Shown here piece by piece: positions 30,566-39,818 of a DNA stretch of 64,000 nt. A model generated the notes under the pieces. The model worked only from the letters and a program-made list of their open reading frames with translations. It was not told where the DNA came from and made no database searches. The DNA comes from Hymenobacter volaticus (lineage in GTDB: Bacteria > Bacteroidota > Bacteroidia > Cytophagales > Hymenobacteraceae): NCBI RefSeq assembly GCF_022921055.1, contig NZ_CP095061.1, positions 3,697,501-3,761,500 of the forward strand, read 5' to 3'. The position numbers and the translations under genes were made by a program. The first letter of the stretch is position 1. Every line of letters begins with the position of its first letter.

Positions 30566-30595
30566 CAAAGATATAGTTGATTTTGGTAGTTGCAA
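30566..30595 (-). promoter_or_regulatory. rrn promoter P2
   Basis: Minus-strand TTG at 30593-30595 and TATCTTTG at 30566-30573 with the same 19-base spacer as P1. Both are followed by a similar CCCGCTTCG sequence. Confidence 0.75.
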
Positions 30596-30720
30596 AAAAT
30601 CAATTGATTTTTCTTTACAGCCGTTCCCTTGTAGAGGGAGATGCAAACTAACAACCTCTACTCTTTCTCGCAGGACTTTTGCTTCTCCTCTTAATCCCTT
30701 ACCCGATTGATTTGGGGCTG

Positions 30721-30751
30721 CAAATATGTGATGTCATTCTGGCTTTATCAA
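30721..30751 (-). promoter_or_regulatory. Possible rrn promoter P3
   Basis: Minus-strand TTG at 30749-30751 and CATATTTG at 30721-30728, spacer 20. The -7 element has one mismatch to TAnnTTTG, so it is weaker. The rest of 30228-30892 holds no gene. Confidence 0.45.
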
Positions 30752-30892
30752 CTCTTGATTAGAAGAAAGTTCGTTGGCTCTACATCCTTATATGAATTAT
30801 AATAGGTAATCATAGCTGAGCAAGGGCAGACCAATACTTGTGTAATTAAGGCAAGCAGTGCTCTGCACTATCACTAAGCTATGGTCATAAAT

Positions 30893-30923
30893 AAGGAAAG
30901 GACACTCAAAGTGTCCTTTCCTT
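30893..30923 (-). terminator. Terminator after purA
   Basis: A perfect 14-bp stem (30893-30906 with 30910-30923) with a 3-base loop, 15 bases beyond the purA stop. Confidence 0.85.
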
Positions 30924-30937
30924 TTAAACTCCGGATT

Positions 30938-32209
30938 TCAATTGAGGTGCAAAGTGCTTACCCGGTCTGGCCCTACACTTACAATACTAATCGGCACTTC
31001 CAGGTAACTTTCTAAAAACTGTACGTAGTCATTTAGCTCAGATGGAAGCGACCGCGGATCTGTTAGCTTTTGCAGTTCAGTTTTCCAGCCTGGCAAACTT
31101 TTATATACAGGCTTCATAGTCTGTAGGTCGCCATGGTCAGGCAAATGGTCTGTTTGCTGGCCGTCTGGGTACTCGTAATGAGTGCACACGTAGATTTCGT
31201 CGAACTCATCTAATACATCAGCCTTCATTAGATGAATCTCAGTGACTCCATTGAGCATGATGCTGTACCGTAAAGCAGGTAGGTCAATCCAGCCGCAACG
31301 ACGTGGTCGCCCTGTAGTGGAACCAAACTCACTGCCGGCTTTACGTATTTGCTCCCCTACTTCATCAAGTAGTTCAGTAGGAAAGGGGCCACTACCCACT
31401 CGGGTACAATACGCTTTGCTAATGCCATATACCTTATCTATATGACGGGGGGCAATACCTAAGCCAGTACAAGCACCAGCTACTATTGTGCTAGAGGATG
31501 TGACGTAAGGGTAAGTACCGAAATCAATATCCAATAAGGATCCTTGGGCTCCTTCGGCAAGAATCTTTTTGCCTTGCTTCAACAGATCGTTCAACAGATA
31601 CTCGGTATCCGTAAGTTGAAGACTGCGTAAGAATTCGACAGCAGAGAAGAAATCACCTTCTAGGGCTTCAATTTCTAGCTCCTTGTTATGGAACGCAGCT
31701 AATGTGGCATGCCGAGCTACAGCCTCCTCGTAGCGCTGCTGGAAATCCGGTAGCAGTACATCACCTACTCGCAGACCCGTGCGGCCTATTTTATCTTGAT
31801 AGGTAGGTCCTATACCTTTTAATGTAGAGCCTATTTTGCTTCCTCCCCGGGCATCTTCACTAATACGGTCGAGGGCGCGGTGAGAAGGAAGGATAAGCTG
31901 TGCTTTCTTTGAGATATAAAGATTAGCAGCCCAATCGATGCCCCTATCTGTCAGCTTTTGAAGTTCCTGCCGAAACACAACAGGGTCGAGAACAACACCG
32001 TTGCCTACAACATTTAAGATGTGGGGATGGAAAATGCCGGAAGGCACTTGATGTAAAACGTGTTTAACACCGCCGAAGGTAAGGGTGTGGCCAGCATTGG
32101 GGCCTCCTTGGAAGCGAGCTACCACGTCATAAGTAGGAGCTAGTACATCCACAATTTTGCCTTTCCCTTCGTCACCCCACTGTAAGCCTACTAAAACGTC
32201 AACTGGCAT
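30938..32209 (-). CDS. purA: Adenylosuccinate synthetase
   Basis: Cytosolic GTP-dependent enzyme joining IMP and aspartate, the first committed step to AMP. The 423-residue protein starts with VDVLVGLQWGDEGKGKIVD, which holds the phosphate loop and the catalytic Asp, then GPNAGHT with the catalytic His near residue 40, IGPTYQDKIGRTGLRVGD near residue 130, and the C-terminal GTP-binding TTGRPRRCGWIDLPA and SVGPDR segments. Its ATG at 32209 overlaps the stop of the STAS gene by one base (TAATG), so translation is probably coupled. It works with purB at 16634. Confidence 0.97.
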   Translation of the reverse strand: MPVDVLVGLQWGDEGKGKIVDVLAPTYDVVARFQGGPNAGHTLTFGGVKHVLHQVPSGIFHPHILNVVGNGVVLDPVVFRQELQKLTDRGIDWAANLYISKKAQLILPSHRALDRISEDARGGSKIGSTLKGIGPTYQDKIGRTGLRVGDVLLPDFQQRYEEAVARHATLAAFHNKELEIEALEGDFFSAVEFLRSLQLTDTEYLLNDLLKQGKKILAEGAQGSLLDIDFGTYPYVTSSSTIVAGACTGLGIAPRHIDKVYGISKAYCTRVGSGPFPTELLDEVGEQIRKAGSEFGSTTGRPRRCGWIDLPALRYSIMLNGVTEIHLMKADVLDEFDEIYVCTHYEYPDGQQTDHLPDHGDLQTMKPVYKSLPGWKTELQKLTDPRSLPSELNDYVQFLESYLEVPISIVSVGPDRVSTLHLN

Positions 32210-32556
32210 TAGTTCGAAGCTTTCAATTGTTGAGCGGCGGCGGAATCGTCGTCGGCAATAGAGAAAATAGCATTGAGTTTGGTCAGAGCCAACATTTTGC
32301 GCGGATGATCGGCAGGGTTAACGAGAACTAGTTCTCCTCCGCGGCTGCGAAACTTAGTGAGTAGTGACACTAGCACACCAATACCAGTGCTGTTTATGTA
32401 ACGCACCTCCGATAAGTTGACCGCGCAGTGGCGCAGTTCATCGCCAAGGTGCTGATCGACTGATTGAAGAAGCTGCTGGGTATCGGGGCTACCGATAAGG
32501 TCGCCGGAAAGGCGCACGAAGAGGATGCCGTCTTGAACGGCAGTTTCTGTTTTCAT
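32209..32556 (-). CDS. STAS-domain protein (anti-sigma factor antagonist type)
   Basis: A single STAS domain of 115 residues. Such proteins bind an anti-sigma factor or a partner kinase and are switched by phosphorylation of a Ser/Thr after the second strand; here VRYINSTGIGVLVSLL carries that site (Ser/Thr-Gly-Ile-Gly). The start overlaps the Fur gene stop by four bases (ATGA) and the end overlaps the purA start. No partner anti-sigma kinase or phosphatase is in the window. The role is inferred from the fold only. Confidence 0.85.
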   Translation of the reverse strand: MKTETAVQDGILFVRLSGDLIGSPDTQQLLQSVDQHLGDELRHCAVNLSEVRYINSTGIGVLVSLLTKFRSRGGELVLVNPADHPRKMLALTKLNAIFSIADDDSAAAQQLKASN

Positions 32557-33026
32557 TCGGCTTGAGAGCGGGTGGCGGCTTTAGCACGGCAGTCGCCGCA
32601 CACGCCATAAAGGTTCAAAGAGTGGTGCAAGATATGGAAGTTGAGTAACTCCCCTACCATCGTTTGGATACCGTGGATACGAGGGTCGCAAAACTCAACT
32701 ACCTTATGGCACTCCGTGCATATTACATGGTCGTGCTGCCGATACCCGTATGACTTCTCATACTGAGCGAGATTTCGACCGAACTGATGCTTGCTCACAA
32801 GGCCGTGTTCTACTAGCAAGTCAAGGGTATTATAGACGGTAGCGCGGCTTACTTGCAAGCCCTGCTCTTTCATACCTGCAAATAGTTCTTCTACGTCAAA
32901 GTGACCAGTACGGGAATAAATCTCCTCTAGAATAGCGTAGCGTTCTGAGGTTTTGCGCAAGCCTTTATTCTCTAGGTACGCGGTGAAGATCTTTTTGACT
33001 TCCTCGTACTTTTCTTTATCGAGCAT
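32553..33026 (-). CDS. Fur-family transcriptional regulator
   Basis: A metal-dependent DNA-binding repressor of 157 residues. A winged helix (RKTSERYAILEEIYSRTGHF, then SRATVYNTLDLLVEHGLV) precedes a dimerisation domain with HDHVICTECHKVVEFCDP and a second zinc pair CGDC near the end, giving the structural Zn Cys4 set. Fur, PerR or Zur type cannot be told apart by eye. The longest frame begins at 33059, but a -7 element TAACTTTG (33057-33064, minus) overlaps that codon, so I use ATG 33026, which leaves about 24 bases of leader. It heads the Fur-STAS-purA operon. Confidence 0.88.
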   Translation of the reverse strand: MLDKEKYEEVKKIFTAYLENKGLRKTSERYAILEEIYSRTGHFDVEELFAGMKEQGLQVSRATVYNTLDLLVEHGLVSKHQFGRNLAQYEKSYGYRQHDHVICTECHKVVEFCDPRIHGIQTMVGELLNFHILHHSLNLYGVCGDCRAKAATRSQAE

Positions 33027-33056
33027 TTTATATGAGCTTCCTAGTAAGGAGTGGTG

Positions 33057-33064
33057 CAAAGTTA
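33057..33064 (-). promoter_or_regulatory. -7 element of the Fur-STAS-purA operon
   Basis: TAACTTTG on the minus strand fits TAnnTTTG. A -33 TTG at 19-21 bases is not obvious. Its position decides the downstream start at 33026. Confidence 0.4.
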
Positions 33065-33179
33065 CAATACAACAAGCACAAGCTTAAAAGCTCCATTAAG
33101 ATCCGCATTTAGCCTGTTGAACTTATATACTGTTTTAGACTCCATCTTTTATTTAAGACTTTTTAGAACTGAATCTTGG

Positions 33180-35385
33180 TCAGGAGTCGAAGCGTTCAAC
33201 TAGTAGCACGCCATTGACTTTGGAGAGACGCTGAATGAGTTTAGTTAGGTGGTCGGTGTCGTTGACGAAAACCATAATCTGCCCTCAAACATACCATCGT
33301 CCGAATCAATAGTAATGGAGCGCATGTTTACTTTCAGGCTATTGCTAATAATGCGTGTTACATCATTTACAAGCCCTACCCTATCGGAACCCTTAATGCG
33401 CAAACCAGCGAGGAAAGCCAGTTCCAACTGATCGGTCCACTTGGCACGCACAATACGGTTGCCATAGTTGGACATCATCTTCACTGCTTTCGGGCAGGAA
33501 GTGCGATGGATGACAATGCCTGCTTCTGTTTCAAACCCAAACACATCATCGCCGGGTATGGGGTTGCAACAGGGCGCAATGGTATAATCAAACTTGTCAG
33601 TCCGTTCACCGATAACGAGCATATTGGCGCTAAGTCCCCGAATTTTTTGGACTTCATGGTCAAAAGCTTTGGGCTCTAGCTTAGATGGCAGGCGTGGAAC
33701 TTCAATATTCGGATCAAAGAGGTCCGTTTTTATTTCGCGGCCGTCAATCTGACCGATGGCTACGCGGTAGAAAAATTCCTGCGCATTGTAGGTATGGAAG
33801 TGCGCTAGCAAGCGGTTGAAATTGTCTTGCGTGTATTCAATACCTAGCAACTCTAGCCGCTTCTCCACAAGGAAACGACCATCTTCGGCCTTGCTACGCT
33901 TATCATCGCGCAGCCACTCTTTGATTTTCGACCGGGCCTTCGACGTAATGACGTATTGCAGCCATTCTTCGGTAGGCTTCTGCTTATGCGAAGTCAGAAT
34001 TTCAACTTGGTCGCCGTTGTGGAGTTGGTAGCTCAGTGGCTGCAACTTCTGGTTGACTTTGGCTCCTAAGCACTGCAACCCGATGTGCGTATGAATTTCG
34101 AAGGCGAAGTCCAAGGCGGTAGCCTTATCGGGTAGAATCAGCAGTTTGCCTTTGGGTGTAAAAGCATAAACTTCCTTCACGAAAAGGTTCTGGCGGAACT
34201 CGTCCATAAATTCCAGGGCACTGGAATTATTGGTTTCGAGCATCTCACGCACCTTATTGATCCAGACTTCCAAGGTTGATTCAGGCTGGATAGCGCCAGT
34301 GTCCTTATACTTCCAGTGGGCCGCGTAGCCTTTCTCGGCAATTTCGTCCATACGACGTGAGCGAATCTGCACTTCCACCCACTGCCCAGAGCGTGACATG
34401 ACGGTGGTATGTAAACTCTCGTAGCCGTTGGCCTTGGGCGTACTTACCCAATCGCGCAACCGGTCGGGGTTGGGCTGGTAGAAATCTGTCACAATGGAAT
34501 AGACTTGCCAACAAGCTGCCTTTTCCTGCTCGTGCGGCACATCCAGAATCACGCGGATGGCAAACAGGTCATACACCTCATCGAATGTAATGTTCTGCTT
34601 GCGCATCTTTTTAAGGATGGAATAAATGCTTTTAGGGCGGCCTTTGATTTCAAAGCTGAAGCCTTGCGCTTTCAGTTCTTCATCAATAGGAAGCACAAAT
34701 TCCTTAATGAAGCGGTTACGCGCACTGCGACTCTGGCGTACCCGATTTACCAACTCATTATATACGTCGGTGTCCGTGTACTTTAAATGGAGGTCTTCAA
34801 GCTCCGTTTTGATAGCATACAGACCTAGACGGTGCGCAAGCGGAGCATAGAGGTAGATAGTTTCCGACGAAATCTTGAGCTGCTTATGCCTTGGCATCGA
34901 GTCGAGAGTCCGCATGTTATGCAGTCGGTCGGCAAGCTTGATCAGAATGACGCGCACATCCTCGGAGAGGGTGAGCAGCATCTTGCGGAAGTTTTCGGCT
35001 TGCTCGGAGGTGCCGTACTCGAATACCCCGAGATTTTCGTCAAACCGTCTACGATGCGAGCCACCTTAGAACCAAATTCCCGCTCTACATCGGCAATTTC
35101 CCAAGGCGTATCCTCTACTACGTCGTGCAGCAAGGCCGCTACAATGCTGGTGGTACCAAGGCCAATTTCTTCTACCACTATTTGGGCTACCGCCAGCGGA
35201 TGCAGAATATAGGGCTCGCCAGACTTGCGGCGCATCTCTTTGTGGGCCTCCAATGAAGTATTGAAGGCTTTTTTAATTAATCGGGCATCACCCTCTTGTA
35301 GGTAAGGTTTGGCGGTGCGGAGGAGGCGGCGGTAGTGGCGCAGAATTTCTTGGCGCTCTACTTCGGGGTCAATTAAGGTGGCCAT
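33180..35385 (-). pseudogene. spoT: RelA/SpoT bifunctional (p)ppGpp synthetase/hydrolase, two frameshifts
   Basis: A long RSH enzyme controlling the alarmone (p)ppGpp. In order: HD hydrolase (SGEPYILHPLAVAQ, AALLHDVVEDT), synthetase (RPKSIYSILKKM, STPKANGYESLHTTV), TGS (YAFTPKGKLLILPDKAT) and a Cys-containing and ACT region (APCCNPIPGDDVFGF). The frame breaks twice. At 35026-35029 (G4 on the coding strand) one added G joins DGLTKISG to VFEYGTSEQAENFRKMLL. Near 33278-33284 one added base restores the ACT end IMVFVNDTDHLTKLIQRLS to TGA at 33180. The repaired protein has about 735 residues, the normal length. I start at ATG 35385 (MATLIDPEVE). The cell almost surely needs this gene, so the shifts are likely errors in the sequence. 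Confidence 0.88.
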
Positions 35386-35736
35386 GATGCATGGGCAGCG
35401 CCGGAGCGCCAAAGTCAATAAACACTAAAGTACGAAGTGGGGGCGGCTTATGAACAATTGGCAACACGGAAAAGGTTGATTGACGAGCAGCAGGACAGTT
35501 AGCAGCTATTCTTTCGATATCTGACTTAGCGCAATGATTTTAATTGAATGAAGTAAAGTTTCATTCGTAGTACATTGGTACTTCGAGAATTAGGCACTAC
35601 TACAGCTATTATATCAGCAGGGTTAATTGAGCAAAATGATAGCTCATACAGCTACTTTTTATTTTTATGCTAGAGGTTGCGTTTGGTTTTTCAAAGAGCT
35701 TGCGTAGCTTTGCGCCCCGAGGCGAATGGCCTTGAG
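35386..35736. other. Intergenic region upstream of tRNA-Leu
   Basis: About 350 bp, AT-rich, between the divergent RSH gene and tRNA-Leu. It holds the tRNA promoter listed at 35683-35712. Nothing else was recognised. Confidence 0.6.
35683..35712 (+). promoter_or_regulatory. tRNA-Leu promoter (TTG-N19-TAGCTTTG)
   Basis: TTTG at 35682-35685 and TAGCTTTG at 35705-35712, spacer 19, an exact consensus fit. Transcription would start about 18 bases before the tRNA. Confidence 0.7.
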
Positions 35737-35818
35737 GCGGATGTGGCGAAATTGGTAGACGTGCCAGACTTAGGATCTGGTGCCGCAAGGCGTGTGGGTT
35801 CGAGTCCCTCCATCCGCA
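35737..35818 (+). tRNA. tRNA-Leu (anticodon TAG)
   Basis: An 82-base class II tRNA. It starts GCGGATGTGGCGAAATTGG, has the anticodon loop CTTAGGA (TAG), a variable arm TGCCGCAAGGCG and T-arm GGTTCGAGTCC, and ends with a paired CATCCGC plus discriminator A. CCA is not encoded. Confidence 0.96.
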
Positions 35819-35932
35819 CATTTTTTTAATCATCACCGAAAATGCCCCGAGCCCTCAACCCAACCGTTGGGGGTTTCTTTTTCCCCGTTTCGGTGCCTTT
35901 ACCTGTAGTTTACCTTTAACCGACGCCCCGCT

Positions 35933-37261
35933 TTGGACATCACCCTAGATAAAAAAGACGACCAACTGAGTGCCATCCTGACAGTGAACCTCAAGGAAGC
36001 GGATTACGCTCCCGCTGTAGATGCCAAGCTGAAGGACTATAGTAAGAAGGCGCAAATCAAAGGGTTCCGCCCCGGTAAGGTTCCGGCCACGCTGGTGCGC
36101 AAAATGTACGGCAAAGGCATTCTGGCTGACGAAATCAACTCCTTGCTCGGCAAAGCTGTTGACGGCTACATCAAAGAAAACAACCTCAAGATTCTAGGTG
36201 AGCCGCTGCCCGTGGCGACCGACGTGAATTTTGATACTGAAAAGGAATTCTCCTTTCCTTTCGAGCTAGGCTTACTGCCTGATTTCGAGCTACCTGCCGA
36301 CCAGAGCATTTCTGTTGACCGCTACAAAGTGGAGTTGGACGAGGCAACCTTGCAGGAAACCTACGACCAAATTGAGCGTCAGTTCGGTGAGAGCACCAAC
36401 CCCGAAGCTTCGGAAGCTGGCGACTCCTTATATGGTAAGTTGAAAAAGGCTGACGAAGAAGGCGAAGGCCGTCCGGTTCTTTTCCCTATCAAGAAAGTAA
36501 AGAACGGGGCTGACAAATTCGTTGGTGTGAAGCCCGAGGATACCGTTACGTTCGACCTGAAAGAAACTTTTGACGGCGATGCGGCTGCTATTGCTAGCGT
36601 CACGGGCTTAAGCAAAGAAGACTCTGAAGCTGCAGAAGGCGAGTACGTATTGAGCGTAGAGAAAATCAACCGCACGACGCCAGCCGAACTAGATCAGGAA
36701 CTGTTCGATAAGGTATTCGGCAAAGACATCGTAACCTCGAAAGAGGAGTTCGACCAGAAAGTACGCGAAACGGTACAAGAGAATTATGACCGGGAAGCTG
36801 ACAATTTGATCAACCGCACGATCATCGACAAGATGGTGGAAGCTACCACAGTGCAGATTCCAACCGAGTTTTTCAAGAAGTGGCTGGTGCGTGCCAACGA
36901 AGGCAAACTGACTACCGAGCAGGTGGAAGAGCACTATGCTGACTATGAAAAGGAGCTGAAGTGGTCGATGATCCGCAACAAAGTAGTTGAGGAACAAGGC
37001 TTAAAGGTGGAGAACCAGGAAATCTTGGATCGTACGATGCAGAAGATCCTCGGTCAGTTCAACATGGAAATGACGCCGGAGCTGGAAGAATCGGTACGCG
37101 GATTTGCTGACAACTACCTGCGTCAGGAGAATGGCAAAAACTACGTACAGGAGTATGAGGCCATTCTGGCAGAGAAAGTAGTGGAAAACCTACGCGGCAA
37201 AGTTGTTGTTAACGACAACCCGATTACGGCCGAAGGCTTCCGCAATCAAAACGCTGGCTAA
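35933..37261 (+). CDS. tig: Trigger factor (ribosome-associated chaperone, peptidyl-prolyl isomerase)
   Basis: Binds the ribosomal exit tunnel and shields nascent chains. The 442-residue protein has the ribosome-binding signature KGFRPGKVP (about residues 44-52, family GFRxGKxP), a middle isomerase-like region and a helical C-terminal chaperone domain. The start is TTG 35933 (DITLDKKDDQLSAIL); no ATG lies in frame before the signature, and family members begin the same way. It heads the tig-clpP-clpX run on the plus strand, the usual order. A terminator at 37289 and separate spacing suggest that the three genes are not one tight operon. Confidence 0.93.
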   Translation: MDITLDKKDDQLSAILTVNLKEADYAPAVDAKLKDYSKKAQIKGFRPGKVPATLVRKMYGKGILADEINSLLGKAVDGYIKENNLKILGEPLPVATDVNFDTEKEFSFPFELGLLPDFELPADQSISVDRYKVELDEATLQETYDQIERQFGESTNPEASEAGDSLYGKLKKADEEGEGRPVLFPIKKVKNGADKFVGVKPEDTVTFDLKETFDGDAAAIASVTGLSKEDSEAAEGEYVLSVEKINRTTPAELDQELFDKVFGKDIVTSKEEFDQKVRETVQENYDREADNLINRTIIDKMVEATTVQIPTEFFKKWLVRANEGKLTTEQVEEHYADYEKELKWSMIRNKVVEEQGLKVENQEILDRTMQKILGQFNMEMTPELEESVRGFADNYLRQENGKNYVQEYEAILAEKVVENLRGKVVVNDNPITAEGFRNQNAG

Positions 37262-37288
37262 CCCTAGCGTTCTGGTTTTCTAACCACC

Positions 37289-37321
37289 AAAAAAGCCCTT
37301 ACTTGCCGTATGGGCTTTTTT
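37289..37321 (+). terminator. Terminator after tig
   Basis: A 10-bp stem (37289-37298 with 37312-37321) with an A-run and a T-run at its ends and a 13-base loop. Confidence 0.85.
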
Positions 37322-37327
37322 GTTTTT

Positions 37328-37432
37328 GAGAAGTTAGAAGTCAGGAGCTAGACGTTGGAATATTCTTGCTGCTTATGCGTCCTAGACTCTATCCTCTCTC
37401 CTAGTTCTTAGCTTCTACATTACTAACTCCTT
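37328..37432. repeat. Imperfect inverted repeat of the TTAGAAGT/CTTCTA type
   Basis: The left part GAAGTTAGAAGTCAGGAGCTAG (from about 37329) is partly complementary to the right part near 37393-37432, which reads CTCTCCTAGTTCTTAGCTTC. Similar short TTAG-rich units are common between genes of Bacteroidota. It lies between tig and clpP. Confidence 0.4.
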
Positions 37433-37443
37433 TTTTTCCTGTC

Positions 37444-38148
37444 ATGCTGAATAAACAAGAGTTCCGCAAGTTCGCTGTGAAAGGCCAGGGCCTCAGCGGC
37501 CTAGGTGTGGATCAGTATCTGCATCATATTGAAGGTCAGGCTGCTGATTTAACGCTGCCTACAAACATGACCCGTTCGGTTATTGAAGAGCGTCCAACGC
37601 GTTTCGCGGAAATCGACGTGTTTTCGCGTTTGATCATGGACCGGATCGTGTTCCTTGGCACAGCCGTCGACGACTATATTGCGAACATCATTACGGCTCA
37701 GTTTCTGTTCTTGGAGTCGGTAGATGCCAAGAAGGACATTCTGCTCTACATCAACTCACCCGGTGGTTCGGTATATGCTGGCCTTGGCATTTACGATACG
37801 ATGCAATATGTAAACCCCGACGTGGCTACGATCTGCACAGGTCTTGCCGCCTCGATGGGAGCTGTATTGCTAGCTGGCGGTGCTAAAGACAAGCGTTCGG
37901 CGTTGCCCCACGCCCGCGTTATGATTCACCAGCCTTCGGGTGGCGCACAAGGCCAATCGTCGGATATCGAAATCACGGCCCGTGAGATTCTGAAGCTCAA
38001 AAAAGAGCTGTACGACATTCTGGCGCAGCACACTGGCAAAACCTACCAGGAAATCCACGATAACTCGGACCGCGACTACTGGATGCGTGCCGATGAGGCC
38101 AAAGAGTACGGTCTCATCGACGAGGTACTGGAGAAAAAGAAGGCGTAA
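37444..38148 (+). CDS. clpP: ATP-dependent Clp protease proteolytic subunit
   Basis: Forms the tetradecameric serine protease chamber that works with ClpX. The 234-residue protein has the handle-region [11 protein letters not shown], the nucleophile Ser in [13 protein letters not shown] near residue 140, the catalytic His in VMIHQPSGG near residue 160 and the Asp in DNSDRDYWM near residue 210. ATG 37444 gives a longer N-terminus than E. coli ClpP, normal in Bacteroidota. clpX follows about 240 bp downstream behind a terminator. Confidence 0.96.
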   Translation: MLNKQEFRKFAVKGQGLSGLGVDQYLHHIEGQAADLTLPTNMTRSVIEERPTRFAEIDVFSRLIMDRIVFLGTAVDDYIANIITAQFLFLESVDAKKDILLYINSPGGSVYAGLGIYDTMQYVNPDVATICTGLAASMGAVLLAGGAKDKRSALPHARVMIHQPSGGAQGQSSDIEITAREILKLKKELYDILAQHTGKTYQEIHDNSDRDYWMRADEAKEYGLIDEVLEKKKA

Positions 38149-38230
38149 GCGTCTCTCATTCCAATTGCTGGCCGAAACTAAGTCTAGTTGTTTGTGTTTT
38201 CCACTTGCAGTTCTTCTTGAACAAGCCCGT

Positions 38231-38270
38231 AAAAAAGAAAAAGCTCGCTTCGGCGGGCTTTTTCTTTTTT
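38231..38270 (+). terminator. Terminator after clpP with UUCG tetraloop
   Basis: An 18-bp stem (38231-38248 with 38253-38270) with one G-U pair, a C(UUCG)G tetraloop and a T-run. Confidence 0.92.
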
Positions 38271-38326
38271 ATAGAGACTCGACTGTGCAGGCACTTTTTT
38301 CCTGATGCACGGCGTTGGCCTTTTCG

Positions 38327-38334
38327 TACCTTTG
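38327..38334 (+). promoter_or_regulatory. -7 element upstream of clpX
   Basis: TACCTTTG fits TAnnTTTG, about 54 bases before the clpX start. No -33 TTG at standard distance. Confidence 0.4.
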
Positions 38335-38387
38335 AGGTAGGTTAATGAAATTAGCTTATTCTCCTCTACTCTGAGAGTTCCTTAACA

Positions 38388-39611
38388 ATGGCAGATATAA
38401 CGTGCTCCTTCTGCGGGAAGAGCAAAAAAGACGTTTCGGTTATGATTTCCGGCATTAACGCGCACATTTGTGAGCGGTGTGTAGGACAGGCCCAACAAAT
38501 TCTCAATGAGGAGAATAAGATTCGATCGAACTCGAAGACACCGAAGTTTAATTTGGTGAAGCCGCGGGAGATGAAGGAGTATCTCGACCAGTACGTAGTA
38601 GGACAGGACGAAGCCAAGAAGGTGATGTCGGTGGCGGTGTACAACCACTACAAGCGTCTAATGCAGAAGCCGCAGAAAGACGACGTAGTGATTGAGAAGT
38701 CTAACATCATCATGGTAGGCGAAACCGGTACGGGCAAAACGTTCTTGACCCGTATGCTGGCCAACATCCTCCAGGTGCCTTTCTGCATTGCAGACGCAAC
38801 CGTGCTAACCGAAGCAGGCTATGTAGGCGAAGATGTGGAAAGCATCCTGACGCGCCTGTTGCAAGCTGCTGATTACAATGTAGAGGCTGCCGAGCGAGGC
38901 ATCGTCTACATCGATGAAATCGATAAAATTGCTCGCAAAAGCGACAACCCAAGCATCACGCGCGATGTGAGCGGCGAGGGTGTACAGCAGGCCATGCTGA
39001 AGTTGCTGGAAGGTACTACCGTAAATGTACCGCCACACGGTGGCCGCAAGCATCCCGAGCAGAAGATGATTACGGTGAACACCGAGAATATCCTCTTCAT
39101 TTGTGGTGGGGCTTTCGTAGGTATTGAGCGCATCATCAAGAACCGTCTCAACACCAAGCCGATTGGCTTCGCCAAAACGCAGCTTGAAGAAAAGATTGAT
39201 ACAGAAAACTTCCTGCGTTATGTAACGGCTCAGGATTTGAAAGCCTTCGGGTTGATTCCGGAGCTTATCGGCCGTTTGCCCGTTCTGACGCACCTCAACC
39301 CACTTGACCACGCTACGCTGCGCAAGATTCTAACGGAGCCTAAGAACTCTATTGTAAAGCAGTATCAGCGGCTATTCGACATGGAGGGCATTCAGCTCTC
39401 GTTCACAGAAGGCGCCCTAGAATATATCGTCGTCAAGGCCGACGAATATCGTCTTGGTGCTCGTGGCCTGCGTTCCATTTGCGAAGGTATCATGACGGAT
39501 GCTATGTTCGACATGCCTTCGGAAGTAGATGCCAAAGAGTTGATAATTGATCTTGACTATGCTCGCAGCAAATTTGAGCAGTCACCAATGAAGCAGTTGA
39601 GAGCAGCTTAA
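38388..39611 (+). CDS. clpX: ATP-dependent Clp protease unfoldase subunit ClpX
   Basis: AAA+ hexamer that recognises, unfolds and feeds substrates to ClpP. The 407-residue protein has the N-terminal zinc domain CSFCGKSKK...CERC (residues 5-35), Walker A GETGTGKT near residue 110, Walker [11 protein letters not shown] near residue 178, the ClpP-contact loop region with IGF (KPIGFAKTQ), sensor 1 [10 protein letters not shown] and sensor 2 [15 protein letters not shown] 38388 fits the family start. No anomaly seen. Confidence 0.97.
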   Translation: MADITCSFCGKSKKDVSVMISGINAHICERCVGQAQQILNEENKIRSNSKTPKFNLVKPREMKEYLDQYVVGQDEAKKVMSVAVYNHYKRLMQKPQKDDVVIEKSNIIMVGETGTGKTFLTRMLANILQVPFCIADATVLTEAGYVGEDVESILTRLLQAADYNVEAAERGIVYIDEIDKIARKSDNPSITRDVSGEGVQQAMLKLLEGTTVNVPPHGGRKHPEQKMITVNTENILFICGGAFVGIERIIKNRLNTKPIGFAKTQLEEKIDTENFLRYVTAQDLKAFGLIPELIGRLPVLTHLNPLDHATLRKILTEPKNSIVKQYQRLFDMEGIQLSFTEGALEYIVVKADEYRLGARGLRSICEGIMTDAMFDMPSEVDAKELIIDLDYARSKFEQSPMKQLRAA

Positions 39612-39630
39612 TACTCTTCGCTTCTAGCAC

Positions 39631-39679
39631 AAAAAGCCCGAACTAGAAAGCCAATTGGCTTTTCTAGTTCGGGCTTTTT
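39631..39679 (+). terminator. Terminator after clpX
   Basis: A 22-bp stem with one bulged base (39631-39652 with 39657-39679), a 4-base loop and a T-run. Confidence 0.9.
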
Positions 39680-39818
39680 GTTTTCGAGCACCAAATGACT
39701 CCCGTGAATTAGGAGTATATACTATGCAGCAGTAAGTGAAACCTGCATAATTACTCTAATTAAATTGTAGTTGATGCGAAGAAAGATACTAGCACAGATT
39801 GGTACCTATATCTGACCG

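Noticed and set aside
35609..35836. Minus-strand frame of 75 codons across tRNA-Leu
   Set aside because: It is antisense to tRNA-Leu and reads GWRDSNPHALRHQ, a well-known false product of tRNA genes.
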